Origin: Hydrogenothermaceae bacterium
Lineage (GTDB): Bacteria > Aquificota > Aquificia > Aquificales > Hydrogenothermaceae
Direction: 5' to 3'
Length of the DNA stretch: 64,000 nt
Assembly (NCBI GenBank): GCA_026418455.1
Contig: JAOABH010000003.1
Coordinates: 356,924 to 420,923 of the forward strand
Made by a program: the position numbers and the translations under genes. Shown piece by piece: positions 10,266 through 19,546 of this stretch. Position 1 is the stretch's first letter, and each line of letters opens with the position of its first letter. The notes beneath the pieces were generated by a model. That model worked only from the letters and a program-made list of their open reading frames with translations, made no database searches and had not been told where the DNA came from.

Positions 10266-11261
10266 ATGAAGGAGTTTATACTTGATGGAAGAAAGTTCAA
10301 TAAAAATCTGATTACAACAGCTATAGAATCTGGAGTAGATTACATTCTTATAACAGAAGATAAAGTTGAGGATGTGAAGAAACTTGGAAGGATAAAATTG
10401 GTAATTCAAGATAAAGAGGGAAATTTAACTGAGAATTTTATAATTGTAAAGATAGCAAATAAACAGGATGAAGAAAAAGCAGCATCTCTGGCAAAATCTG
10501 GAAAAAATGTGATAGTTCAAACAACAGACTGGACAATAATACCACTTGAAAACTTAATAGCCCAATCGCCTAACATATACTGTTTTGTCAAAAATTTTGA
10601 AGAGGCGAAAACCGCAGTTGGAATCCTTGAAAAAGGTGTAAAAGGTGTTGTCTTACAGACAGATGATATAAATGAAGTAAAGAAGGTTGCAAAGGCTGTT
10701 AAAGAAGATACGGAAAAAGTAGAGCTTGTTAAAGCGAAAGTGACAGCTATCAAACCTGTAGGAATGGGTGACAGGGTTGCTGTAGATACAACTTCTCTTC
10801 TTAAAAGGGGAGAAGGTATGCTTGTAGGAAACTCTTCAGCAGGAATGATACTGGTTCATGCAGAAACAGAAGAGTCAGAGTATGTTGCATCAAGACCTTT
10901 TAGAGTTAATGCCGGAGCAGTCCATATGTACACAAGGGTTCCCGGTGGTAAGACTGTGTATCTAAGTGAGATATCAGCCGGGAGAGAAGTTATGGTTTAT
11001 GATAAAGATGGAAACGGTAGAGTTGTGTATGTAGGGAGAGCGAAGGTTGAGAGAAGACCGATGTTACTTATTGAAGCCGTGTATGATAATAAAAAATTAT
11101 CAGCTGTTTTACAGAATGCTGAGACAATAAGAGTTGTTAAATCAGATGGTACTCCTATATCCGTGGTTGACTTACAGGTGGGGGATGAGATATTAGGTTA
11201 TGTGGAAGAGGCAGGTAGACATTTCGGGATGAAGGTGGAAGAAACGATTTTGGAGAAGTAA
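10266..11261 (+). CDS. 3-dehydroquinate synthase II (archaeal type)
   Basis: 331 residues matching the archaeal-type dehydroquinate synthase across the whole length. Examples are KEFILDGRKFNKNLITTAIE at the start, then KPVGMGDRVAVDTTSLL, GEGMLVGNSSAGMILVHAE and FRVNAGAVHMYTRVPGGKT. In methanogens this enzyme oxidatively deaminates 2-amino-3,7-dideoxy-D-threo-hept-6-ulosonate to 3-dehydroquinate, feeding aromatic amino acid synthesis without AroG/AroB. GAGGAG precedes the ATG. The divergent glycosyltransferase gene starts 87 bases upstream. The next gene begins one base after its stop. Confidence 0.9.
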   Translation: MKEFILDGRKFNKNLITTAIESGVDYILITEDKVEDVKKLGRIKLVIQDKEGNLTENFIIVKIANKQDEEKAASLAKSGKNVIVQTTDWTIIPLENLIAQSPNIYCFVKNFEEAKTAVGILEKGVKGVVLQTDDINEVKKVAKAVKEDTEKVELVKAKVTAIKPVGMGDRVAVDTTSLLKRGEGMLVGNSSAGMILVHAETEESEYVASRPFRVNAGAVHMYTRVPGGKTVYLSEISAGREVMVYDKDGNGRVVYVGRAKVERRPMLLIEAVYDNKKLSAVLQNAETIRVVKSDGTPISVVDLQVGDEILGYVEEAGRHFGMKVEETILEK

Positions 11262-11262
11262 A

Positions 11263-12810
11263 ATGAATCAATCTGTCAAAGTAGGAATATTTACACTTTT
11301 AGTTTTAGGTTTGTTGGGATTTTTGATTATAAAACTCGGAGACAGAGAGTTCGGTGTTGAGTATAACCATTACTATGTATATTTTGATGATGCTCAAGGT
11401 TTATCAAAGGGAGCTGACATTCAGGTTAGGGGAGTAAAAGCCGGAAAAGTTGAGGATATAACATTTGAAGATGGTAAAGTTAAAGCACTTTTAAAAGTTA
11501 GACAAGAGATACCTATATACAAAGATGCAAAAGTTATAATAAAGACATACGGACTTATGGGAGATAAGTATGTGTATATTGACCCAGGAAATCCGTCATC
11601 GGGTAATTTGGCTTCCCAAGGAGTTATAGAAACCACATATAGGTATGCTCAAACTGAAGATATGATAAATCAGATTGGAGAAGCTTCTAAGAAGTTTGCT
11701 CTACTGATAGACAGCCTTAATAAAGCTATCGGAGAGGGACAACTTCAAAAGCTTATACAGGATTTTGATAGGTTTGCATACAATGCAGGAGATATTGTGG
11801 TTGAGAATAAAGAAGATATAAGAAAATCTATTGAAAATATAAGGGCTATTACCGCAGAGATAAGGAGAACATTACCATCCATAACAGAGAATCTTGATAA
11901 AACCTTGGAAAATACAAAGAATATAACAGCTGAAAATAGAGAGGATATCAGAAAACTTATCGCAAATTTAAAAGACCTATCTGTTTCTCTCAAAGAAAAA
12001 GCTCCACAAACACTTGATGCTATTGACAAAGCGGCAACTCAGATTGAGCAAACTGTAGGGGAAAACAGGTCAGACCTTAAACTTAGTATTAGAAATATAA
12101 AGGAAGCATCGGATAAACTTAACCAGATACTTGCAAAGGTTAATGAAGGACAGGGAACTATCGGTAAACTTGTTAACGAAGACACTCTCTACAATAATGT
12201 AAATGAGGGAGTTAAATCTTTCTCAAAACCATTTAAAGTTGTAAACGAGTCTACACTTGAGATATACATGGGTGGAGAAAAACATACAGGAAATGAAGAG
12301 ACAAAGGCTGGGTTTGCAGCAGCTTTTATACCTACAGATGATAGATATTACTATGTAGGAATTCTATCAAACTCTAAAGGTTATGTAGATAAAAAAGAGG
12401 AAGTTACATCTAACGGTATAACTACAACTTCTGTTACACGTAGATATGGAATACTTTTTGATTTACAGTATGCAAGGAAGATACTTAACTTTGGAGAGAG
12501 ACAGCTCTGGGTTAGATTTGGTATAAAGGACTCTTCTGCTGATTTGGGAGCAGATTTAAAACTCTCTCAAAACTTGAAATTGGTTTCAGATGTCTATAAA
12601 TTTAACAGAAAAGATTTAGTAGGGGAACCTAACAATCCACAGGTTGATGTTGGATTTGAGTATAGATTTGCTGGTTTACCTGTGTTTATAAGATTTGGCG
12701 GGTCTGACCTTGCCAACAGTAAAGTTAGGGGAGTTTATATAGGTGGAGGATTCGTATTTACAGATGACTACCTGAAATATCTCTTAGGCTCTTTACCAAA
12801 AATTAGATAG
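11263..12810 (+). CDS. MCE/MlaD family lipid-transport protein with barrel-like C-terminus
   Basis: 515 residues. One N-terminal membrane span (VGIFTLLVLGLLGFLIIKLG) anchors the protein. An MCE domain follows at about 38-115 (YYVYFDDAQGLSKGADIQVR, LMGDKYVYIDPG). A long amphipathic coiled-coil region spans about 130-310 and contains DLSVSLKEKAPQTLDAIDKA. Residues from about 320 on are short alternating strands ending YIGGGFVFTDDYLKYLLG, resembling an outer-membrane barrel rather than a plain helical tail. MCE proteins bind phospholipid and move it between membranes. No MlaE/MlaF genes are adjacent. Confidence 0.85.
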   Translation: MNQSVKVGIFTLLVLGLLGFLIIKLGDREFGVEYNHYYVYFDDAQGLSKGADIQVRGVKAGKVEDITFEDGKVKALLKVRQEIPIYKDAKVIIKTYGLMGDKYVYIDPGNPSSGNLASQGVIETTYRYAQTEDMINQIGEASKKFALLIDSLNKAIGEGQLQKLIQDFDRFAYNAGDIVVENKEDIRKSIENIRAITAEIRRTLPSITENLDKTLENTKNITAENREDIRKLIANLKDLSVSLKEKAPQTLDAIDKAATQIEQTVGENRSDLKLSIRNIKEASDKLNQILAKVNEGQGTIGKLVNEDTLYNNVNEGVKSFSKPFKVVNESTLEIYMGGEKHTGNEETKAGFAAAFIPTDDRYYYVGILSNSKGYVDKKEEVTSNGITTTSVTRRYGILFDLQYARKILNFGERQLWVRFGIKDSSADLGADLKLSQNLKLVSDVYKFNRKDLVGEPNNPQVDVGFEYRFAGLPVFIRFGGSDLANSKVRGVYIGGGFVFTDDYLKYLLGSLPKIR

Positions 12811-12820
12811 GAGTGAGTAT

Positions 12821-13525
12821 ATGAAGAGAGAGAAGATTAGTATAGATAAAGAGAAAGCTTTAAAGGAGATAGATGTTTTCAGCTCCCTTAAAGAGGAAGA
12901 GATAAAAGGGATAGAAGATCTCTTTATTGTTAAACATTATAGAAAGGGAGACTATATATTCTACGAAGGAGATAAGGAACCGGGGATATTTTTTGTGATA
13001 GATGGGATAGTGAAACTTATAAAAGAAACATCGGAAGGTAAAACGGTTATATTACAGCTTATTACAAAGGGTGAAAGTTTTGGTTGGCTTGTGATGAAGG
13101 GAAGTAAGCCATCAAGTACTTACTCTGCTCAAGCTTTGGTTGATACAGCAGTTTTATATATATCTAACAACGATTTCTTAAAGCTTTTACTTATGTATCC
13201 TGCATTGGCTGTTAGAATAACCTGTGATGCTACAAAGAGGATACTGGAAGCTTATGATAGGTTGAAGAGTTTGGCAGTTGAGAAAGTTGAAGGGAGGATA
13301 GCAAATCTTCTTCTTGAACTTGCAGATAAGATAGGGGATCCGGATAAAGATAAGATAACTATAAATGCCCCGATAACAAGACAGGATATAGCTGAGATGG
13401 CAGGAACCACAGTGGAAACAGCAATCAGAATAATAAGCAGATGGAAGAAGGAGGGGATTTTAGATACAGAAAGAGGAAAGATAGAGATATACGATATTGA
13501 TTTTCTTGAAGATATAGTTTCATAA
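12821..13525 (+). CDS. Crp/Fnr family transcriptional regulator
   Basis: 234 residues: a cyclic-nucleotide-binding-like barrel at about 15-125 (YRKGDYIFYEGDKEPGIFFV), a dimerisation helix, and a C-terminal winged helix (ITRQDIAEMAGTTVETAIRI) that reads DNA. There is no N-terminal Cys cluster, so it is not an oxygen-sensing Fnr with an iron-sulfur cluster; the ligand is unknown. It follows the MCE gene by 10 bases and stands directly upstream of the efflux operon, which it may control. Confidence 0.93.
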   Translation: MKREKISIDKEKALKEIDVFSSLKEEEIKGIEDLFIVKHYRKGDYIFYEGDKEPGIFFVIDGIVKLIKETSEGKTVILQLITKGESFGWLVMKGSKPSSTYSAQALVDTAVLYISNNDFLKLLLMYPALAVRITCDATKRILEAYDRLKSLAVEKVEGRIANLLLELADKIGDPDKDKITINAPITRQDIAEMAGTTVETAIRIISRWKKEGILDTERGKIEIYDIDFLEDIVS

Positions 13526-13621
13526 TTTATCTAAATTGGGATTTGGGAGTAGATTTATAGTCTGAGTCTATGTTTAAAATCAGTATTGAAATCTTGATTT
13601 GTATTATAATATATAAATATT

Positions 13622-13639
13622 AGAATATTTGAATATTCT
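13622..13639. promoter_or_regulatory. 18-bp palindrome before the efflux operon
   Basis: AGAATATT, two spacer bases, then AATATTCT form a perfect 8+8 inverted repeat lying 8 bases upstream of the RBS of the TolC-like gene. A TATAAT is at 13605-13610, so a protein bound here would sit near the transcription start, the usual place for a repressor. Confidence 0.5.
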
Positions 13640-13656
13640 TATAAAAGAGGTGAGAT

Positions 13657-15039
13657 ATGAGGAAGATAGGCTTTTTTGCATTATCGGTTTTGATACTTCA
13701 ACCTACTTTTGGTAAAGAGATAACATTGGAAGAGGCTATACAGCAAGGTTTAAGAGATAATTATGAGGTAAAGGCTTCAGAGAGTGCTGTAAAATCAAAA
13801 GAGTATATGTATGAATCTACAAAGGGCTATAGACTACCTTCTATAACTTTCTCCGAGATGTTTATTAGGACTAATGAACCAGGCTATGCAATGTGGAATA
13901 CCATGAGTCAGAAGAAACTTGATTTTATGACATCTTCTAAGTTTGTAGATATGACTGCGTTAAATCCTATGTTTGGTGGTATATTCTCTAAACCTTCTTA
14001 TCCGGAAGTTAACAGCTGGAGAACTAAGATAGAGCTTCAGCTTCCTATATATACCGGTGGAAAAATAGAAAGTGGTATATATATGCAAAAAAAAGATTAT
14101 GAATCTTCTCAGAAGGAGTATATAAGGTCTAAGGAGAAGGCTATATACGATATATCAAAGGCATACTACGGTGCCTTACTTGCTAAAGAAGCGATAAATC
14201 TTGCAAATCAAGCATACAAGGATGTGGAGAAACATTACAACACAGCAAAAAGTATGGTTGCCAACGGTCTTGCAATTCCGGCTGATGAGTTAAGAGCAAA
14301 GGTGTATCTTGAAGATGTTAAAAGTAAGATAAGAGAGGCAGAGAACAACTATAAGATAGCAAAGAAAGGGCTACTACTTGCGATGGGTGATGATAAAACA
14401 GACCCAAACAGTATAGATGTCATAGGAGAGTTGAAATGTGATGCTATTAATCAAAGTCCAGAGGAGTTCCAAAACTATGCTTTATCTAACAGGGCTGACT
14501 TACTTGCAGTAAGAGATAAAGTTATGATTGCTAAGAAGATGATAGATCTGAACAAATCGGATATGCTTCCAACAGTTGGTGCTTTTGCTTCCTACGAGAT
14601 GAATGACAGTAAGTTGTTGCCTGGAAATGAGGGAAAGTGGTGGATGGCAGGCTTTGCTCTTAACTGGAAGATATTTGATGGTTTAACTTCATTCAATAAA
14701 TACAGAAGTGCAAAAGAGATGTATAACCAGTATAAACAGCAGGAAAAAGGCTTTGAAGAGTTTATAAAGTTCAGTGTCTATAAAGCTTATAAAGAGTATG
14801 AGGTTCAATTTGATAAGTTAAAAACAGCAGAAGAAAATTTAAAGTATGCCACAGAAGTTTTGAAGATAACAGAAACAAGATATAAGAATCAGCTTGCATC
14901 TATGATAGACCTGTTGGATACACAAACTCTTTACGACAAGATAAAGTTTGAGAGATCTCAAGCAAATTATAACTGCAAACTTTCAACCTTAGAACTTATG
15001 TATCAAAGTGGAATGTTGATAAATCAAATAAAAAATTAG
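13657..15039 (+). CDS. TolC-family outer membrane efflux protein
   Basis: 460 residues with a signal peptide (MRKIGFFALSVLILQPTFGK) and two repeats of the OEP fold. The first is ITLEEAIQQGLRDNYEVKAS at about 22; the second has NRADLLAVRDKVMIAKKMID near 285. These proteins form the trimeric outer-membrane exit duct of tripartite pumps. It is the first gene of a three-gene operon, 12 bases before the adaptor gene. GAGGTGAG is the ribosome binding site. Confidence 0.93.
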   Translation: MRKIGFFALSVLILQPTFGKEITLEEAIQQGLRDNYEVKASESAVKSKEYMYESTKGYRLPSITFSEMFIRTNEPGYAMWNTMSQKKLDFMTSSKFVDMTALNPMFGGIFSKPSYPEVNSWRTKIELQLPIYTGGKIESGIYMQKKDYESSQKEYIRSKEKAIYDISKAYYGALLAKEAINLANQAYKDVEKHYNTAKSMVANGLAIPADELRAKVYLEDVKSKIREAENNYKIAKKGLLLAMGDDKTDPNSIDVIGELKCDAINQSPEEFQNYALSNRADLLAVRDKVMIAKKMIDLNKSDMLPTVGAFASYEMNDSKLLPGNEGKWWMAGFALNWKIFDGLTSFNKYRSAKEMYNQYKQQEKGFEEFIKFSVYKAYKEYEVQFDKLKTAEENLKYATEVLKITETRYKNQLASMIDLLDTQTLYDKIKFERSQANYNCKLSTLELMYQSGMLINQIKN

Positions 15040-15051
15040 AGAGGTGAGAGT

Positions 15052-16221
15052 ATGAAGATGAGTAAGCCTGTTAAGTTTGTATTATTTTTTATCCTGCCTA
15101 TAGCTATTTTTATACTTTGGCTTGGAGGTTTTATAGGACATAGGGTTGAGCCAGGAGAAGCTGAAGATAGAGGAAAAGTTATAACAGGTTTGGAGATAGC
15201 AGTGGTCCAACTAGAGGAGGTGACCCAATACTATAAAGCTGACGGAAATATATCAGGAGAGAATAATGCAAAGGTCTCTACAAAATGGATGGGAAGAATT
15301 TTGAATATATATGTTAGAGAAGGTGATTATGTAAAAGCAGGACAGATTCTTGCAAAGATAGATAACTCTGAAGTTATTCAGCAAAAAAACGAAGCTTTAG
15401 CCGGAATGGAAGAGCTATCAAAGGCGAGAGAGGAAGCTTTAGCAGCTAAGAAGGCAGCTGTTGAAAACTACGAATTTGCAAAAAGAACATACGAAAGATT
15501 TAAAAATCTTTATCAGGAAAATGCAGTTTCAAAGCAGCAACTTGAAGAGATAGAAACTAAGATGATAGCTGCAAAATCTATGGTTGACCAAGTTAATGCA
15601 AAGCTTGCTCAGATAGATGCAAAGGAGAAACAGATAAGAGCCAAAATAGCTCAAGTTGATATAGCAGTTGGGTATGGGGAAGTTAGGGCTCCTTTTGATG
15701 GTTATATAGTTAAAAAGATGATGGATGAAGGAGATATGGCTGCTCCTGGTATGCCTATATTTATAGTGGGAGATAAGAGACTACAGTTTATAGCATACCT
15801 TGATGAATCTCTACTTGATAAAGTGAAGATAGGTGATGAGTATGAGATAGAGATTGGAGATAAAAGAATTAGGTCAAAAGTTATTGAAAAAAACAGTAAT
15901 ATCAATCCTATGAACAGGACATTTACAGTTAAACTTGATATTCCTTATGATGAGAACTTAACTTCCGGAATGTATGGAAAGCTATACATACCTACGGCTA
16001 AAGTTCAAAAAGTCCTTGTGCCAAAAACTGCTGTATTTAAATGGGGACAGCTTACAGCAGTCTATACAGTTGGCAAGGATGGAACTATAAAGTTAACTTA
16101 TGTGAAAACAGGGGAAGATTATGGTGATAAAGTTGAGATTGTTGCAGGGTTAGAGCCTGGAACAAAGATAGTAGTGAAGGATGTTGAAAAAGCCTGTGAC
16201 GGATGTAAGCTGGGAGGTTAA
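15052..16221 (+). CDS. RND efflux periplasmic adaptor (HlyD/MFP family)
   Basis: 389 residues. It has an N-terminal membrane anchor (FVLFFILPIAIFILWLGGFI), a lipoyl half-motif (ILNIYVREGDYVKAGQILAK), a long coiled-coil hairpin at about 125-215, a second lipoyl half (GEVRAPFDGYIVKKMMDEGD), and beta-barrel and membrane-proximal domains. It joins the TolC duct to the RND pump. The extreme C-terminus is KACDGCKLGG, a CxxC pair unusual for the family that could bind metal. Three bases separate it from the pump gene. Confidence 0.93.
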   Translation: MKMSKPVKFVLFFILPIAIFILWLGGFIGHRVEPGEAEDRGKVITGLEIAVVQLEEVTQYYKADGNISGENNAKVSTKWMGRILNIYVREGDYVKAGQILAKIDNSEVIQQKNEALAGMEELSKAREEALAAKKAAVENYEFAKRTYERFKNLYQENAVSKQQLEEIETKMIAAKSMVDQVNAKLAQIDAKEKQIRAKIAQVDIAVGYGEVRAPFDGYIVKKMMDEGDMAAPGMPIFIVGDKRLQFIAYLDESLLDKVKIGDEYEIEIGDKRIRSKVIEKNSNINPMNRTFTVKLDIPYDENLTSGMYGKLYIPTAKVQKVLVPKTAVFKWGQLTAVYTVGKDGTIKLTYVKTGEDYGDKVEIVAGLEPGTKIVVKDVEKACDGCKLGG

Positions 16222-16223
16222 GT

Positions 16224-19200
16224 ATGGAAAAGATTGGACTTGCAGGTAAGATTGCTAAATACTTTTTAAACTCAAAACTTACACCTCTTATGGTGCTTGC
16301 ATCCCTACTTTTGGGATTTTTTGCTGTCTTTACGACTTCAAGAGATGAAGAGCCTCAGATAGTTGTTCCTATGATAGATATAATGGTACCTTACCCAGGT
16401 GCCAAATCTAAGGAAGTGAATAACCTTGCTGTAAAACCTCTTGAAAAACTTATGTGGGAAATTCCGGATGTTGAGTATGTTTACTCCTATGCTTCTGATG
16501 GATTTGGAATAGTCACAGTTAGATTTAAAGTAGGAGCAAATCCGGAAGACAGTTTGGTAAAACTTTACTCTAAGGTTATGTCAAACTATCATATGATGCC
16601 AAAGGGTGCTATGAACCCTATTATAAAACCAAAATCAATAGATGACGTTCCTATATTGGCAATAACTCTCCACAGTGATAGATACTCATCTTACGATTTA
16701 AGAAGAGTTGCAGAAGTTGTTGAAGATGAGATAAAGAAGGTTGTAAATGTATCAGAGACGACCATAATAGGTTCAAATCCAAGACAGATATCCGTCTATT
16801 TTGATCCTGTGAAACTAAATGCCTACAATATAATGTTACCTCAGGTTGTCCAAGCCATTGAGAATGCCAATTTTTCACTACCTTCCGGAGAGTTTGATAA
16901 AGATAACTACAGATATAAGGTAAGAACAGGTTCCTTTTTAAAATCAAAAGAGGATGTTGAAAATATCGTTGTAGCTGTTTACAACGGCTCACCTGTGAAA
17001 ATAAAAGATGTTGCAAAAGTTGAAGATGGAGAAGGTGAGATAACAAACTACACACAGTTTGGATATGGACAGGCAGAGGCAGATAAAAAAGCTCAACCTA
17101 TACAGAATGCAATAACTATAGCTGTTGCCAAGAAAACAGGAAGTAATGCCGTTGTTGTGGCGGATCAGGTTATAGAAAAACTCAACGATATGAAAGGTAA
17201 GATAATACCTTCTGATATAAACTTTACAATCACGAGAAATTACGGAGATACTGCTTCTGAAAAAGCAAATGAACTTATAGAGCACCTACTTATTGCTACA
17301 TTCTCAATAGTGCTTTTGATAGCTGTTACACTTGGATTTAGAGAGTCAATGATAGTTGCGGTTACAATACCTGTCACACTTGCTATAGCTCTATTTTTAA
17401 GTGAGATGTATGGTTATTCACTTAACAGGGTTACTCTCTTCGCACTTATATTCTCAATAGGTATTCTTGTTGACAACTCAATTGTTGTTCTTGAAAATAT
17501 CCATAGATGGTTCTCTATGAGGAAAGTGTCTAATGAAGAAGCAGCCGTCATAGCTACAGATGAAGTCGGTAATCCTACGATACTTGCTACTTTTGCGGTT
17601 ATTGTTGCTTTACTTCCAATGGCTTTTGTAACTGGACTTATGGGTCCGTATATGAGACCTATACCTATAAACTCATCAGTTGCCATGTTCTTCTCTATGT
17701 TACTTGCCTTTATACTTACACCTTACCTCGCTTTAAGGTGGATGAAACACGATGAAGCCCACGAATCTCCGGAGGCTCTTGGAAAGGAAGATGAGGCAAG
17801 AAGTGACTTTTTAGTCAGATTTTTTAACAAAGTTTATATGCCCCTCTTCAACAGTAGAAAAAATAGATGGTTGTTCTTAGGTTTTGCCGGGGGTTTACTT
17901 GTCTTTTCTGTTCTATTACTTGTATCAAGAGCTGTTCTTGTTAAGATGCTTCCTTACGACAATAAAAGTGAGCTTCAAGTAGTCCTTGATATGCCAGAAG
18001 GTACACCTCTTCAAGAGACTTACAAAGTAGCAAGAGAGATTGCAGATTATATAAAAAATGTCAACGAAGTTAAGAACTATGTTATATATGTTGGAGAACC
18101 GGCTCCTTTTGACTTTAACGGACTTGTAAGACATTATTACTTAAGACAGGCTCCAAATTTAGCTCAGATTCATATTAACCTCGTAGGAAAACATGATAGA
18201 AAGACTCAATCTCACGAAATAGCAGAGAGAATAAGAGATAAAGTTTATCAGATAGCTAAGAAACACGGAGCAAAGTATGTGGCAGTTGTAGAGCCACCAC
18301 CGGGACCACCTGTCTTATCTCCCATAGTTGCAGAAGTTTACGGACCAAACCACGAAGGTCAGTTACGTGTTGCCTATGAGATTAAAAAGATTTTTGAATC
18401 AACTCCAGGAATAATAGATGTTGGCATATACGATAACATTCCTCAGAAAGAGTATCAGTTTGACATAGACAGAGAAAAGTTAAAGAGATACCAGCTTTCT
18501 GAAGATGTTGTTGTAAAAACTATAAGAGTAGCATTGGCAGGACATCAAGTAGGACTTATACACTCCTCTGAAGACCTTAACCAAGTTGCAGTGATAGTTA
18601 GATTAGATGAAAAAGAGAGGGATTCCGTTGAAAAACTCCTCTCTATGAAGATACCTACACCTGAAGGTGGAATGCCTATAGGTGCTTTTGTTAAAGTGAG
18701 AGAAACAACCACAGAGAAAGATATATACAGAAAAAATCTACAATCTGTAGTTTATGTAGTAGCAAATGTTAATGATACATTAGGTAGTCCTGTTTATCCT
18801 ATAATTGACCTGTGGGATAAAATAAAGAATATAAAAACTCCCGATGGAAAACCTGTAAGAGAATTACTTACACATCAACCAGAACTTGAAGATAGCTACT
18901 ATGTAAAATGGGATGGTGAGTGGCAAGTTACATACGAAACATTTAGAGATATGGGTATAGCTTTTGGAGTTGCGATAGTTGTCCTGTATATCTTACTTGT
19001 AGGTTGGTTTAAATCTTTCAAAATGCCAGCTGTTATAATGTCACCTATTCCTTTCACACTTGTAGGTATAATTCCGGGACACCTGTTGATGGGAGCGTTC
19101 TTTACAGCCACATCTATGATTGGATTTATAGCTCTTGCTGGAATTATCCTAAGAAACTCTATACTGTTGGTTGAGTTTGCGGAGCAGAAGATCAAAGAAG

Positions 19201-19472
19201 GATACTCTGTAGAGGGAGCTCTACTTGAAGCGGGAATAGTTAGAACAAGACCTATACTACTTACGGCAGCAGCAATTGTTGTTGGAGCATTTGTTATAAT
19301 CTTTGACCCTATATTTAACGGTCTTGCAATAGCGTTGATATTTGGAACAGTCGCATCAACACTTCTCACACTGGTAGTTGTTCCAGTGCTTTACTACATG
19401 ATAGTTGGAGAAGAGAGAAAACTTCATCTATGTCCGGCAGTCCCGATAGATTCTCATAAAGAAGAGTGTTAA
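16224..19472 (+). CDS. RND family efflux permease (AcrB/Cus-like fold)
   Basis: 1082 residues, full length for the inner-membrane proton-driven pump. The N-terminal helix precedes VPYPGAKSKEVNNLAVKPLE. The membrane domain has FSIGILVDNSIVVLENIHRW, with the proton-relay Asp in LVDNS, and the second half has GIILRNSILLVEFAEQK. A distinctive PPPGPPVLSPIVAEVYGPN segment lies in the porter domain. The C-terminus carries two Cys (LHLCPAVP and KEEC). Substrate is unknown; the Cys at the end of both pump and adaptor leave metals possible. A terminator follows. Confidence 0.94.
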   Translation: MEKIGLAGKIAKYFLNSKLTPLMVLASLLLGFFAVFTTSRDEEPQIVVPMIDIMVPYPGAKSKEVNNLAVKPLEKLMWEIPDVEYVYSYASDGFGIVTVRFKVGANPEDSLVKLYSKVMSNYHMMPKGAMNPIIKPKSIDDVPILAITLHSDRYSSYDLRRVAEVVEDEIKKVVNVSETTIIGSNPRQISVYFDPVKLNAYNIMLPQVVQAIENANFSLPSGEFDKDNYRYKVRTGSFLKSKEDVENIVVAVYNGSPVKIKDVAKVEDGEGEITNYTQFGYGQAEADKKAQPIQNAITIAVAKKTGSNAVVVADQVIEKLNDMKGKIIPSDINFTITRNYGDTASEKANELIEHLLIATFSIVLLIAVTLGFRESMIVAVTIPVTLAIALFLSEMYGYSLNRVTLFALIFSIGILVDNSIVVLENIHRWFSMRKVSNEEAAVIATDEVGNPTILATFAVIVALLPMAFVTGLMGPYMRPIPINSSVAMFFSMLLAFILTPYLALRWMKHDEAHESPEALGKEDEARSDFLVRFFNKVYMPLFNSRKNRWLFLGFAGGLLVFSVLLLVSRAVLVKMLPYDNKSELQVVLDMPEGTPLQETYKVAREIADYIKNVNEVKNYVIYVGEPAPFDFNGLVRHYYLRQAPNLAQIHINLVGKHDRKTQSHEIAERIRDKVYQIAKKHGAKYVAVVEPPPGPPVLSPIVAEVYGPNHEGQLRVAYEIKKIFESTPGIIDVGIYDNIPQKEYQFDIDREKLKRYQLSEDVVVKTIRVALAGHQVGLIHSSEDLNQVAVIVRLDEKERDSVEKLLSMKIPTPEGGMPIGAFVKVRETTTEKDIYRKNLQSVVYVVANVNDTLGSPVYPIIDLWDKIKNIKTPDGKPVRELLTHQPELEDSYYVKWDGEWQVTYETFRDMGIAFGVAIVVLYILLVGWFKSFKMPAVIMSPIPFTLVGIIPGHLLMGAFFTATSMIGFIALAGIILRNSILLVEFAEQKIKEGYSVEGALLEAGIVRTRPILLTAAAIVVGAFVIIFDPIFNGLAIALIFGTVASTLLTLVVVPVLYYMIVGEERKLHLCPAVPIDSHKEEC

Positions 19473-19478
19473 AACTAT

Positions 19479-19502
19479 CCTCCCTCTCTGAGGGAGGGTT
19501 TC
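19479..19502 (+). terminator. Intrinsic terminator of the efflux operon
   Basis: An 8-bp GC-rich stem (CCTCCCTC 19479-19486 with GAGGGAGG 19490-19497) has a 3-base loop and is followed by GTTTCTG. It starts 7 bases after the RND stop codon. Confidence 0.75.
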
Positions 19503-19546
19503 TGCTAAAATTATATAAGTAGAAACTCACAAAACAAGGAAGATAG

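Noticed and set aside
13582..13610. Full sigma-70 promoter for the efflux operon
   Set aside because: TATAAT at 13605 is clear, but no acceptable -35 hexamer lies 16-18 bases before it.
16651..18134. Antisense frames inside the RND pump gene
   Set aside because: Low-complexity translations opposite a well-conserved coding sequence, with no ribosome binding sites.
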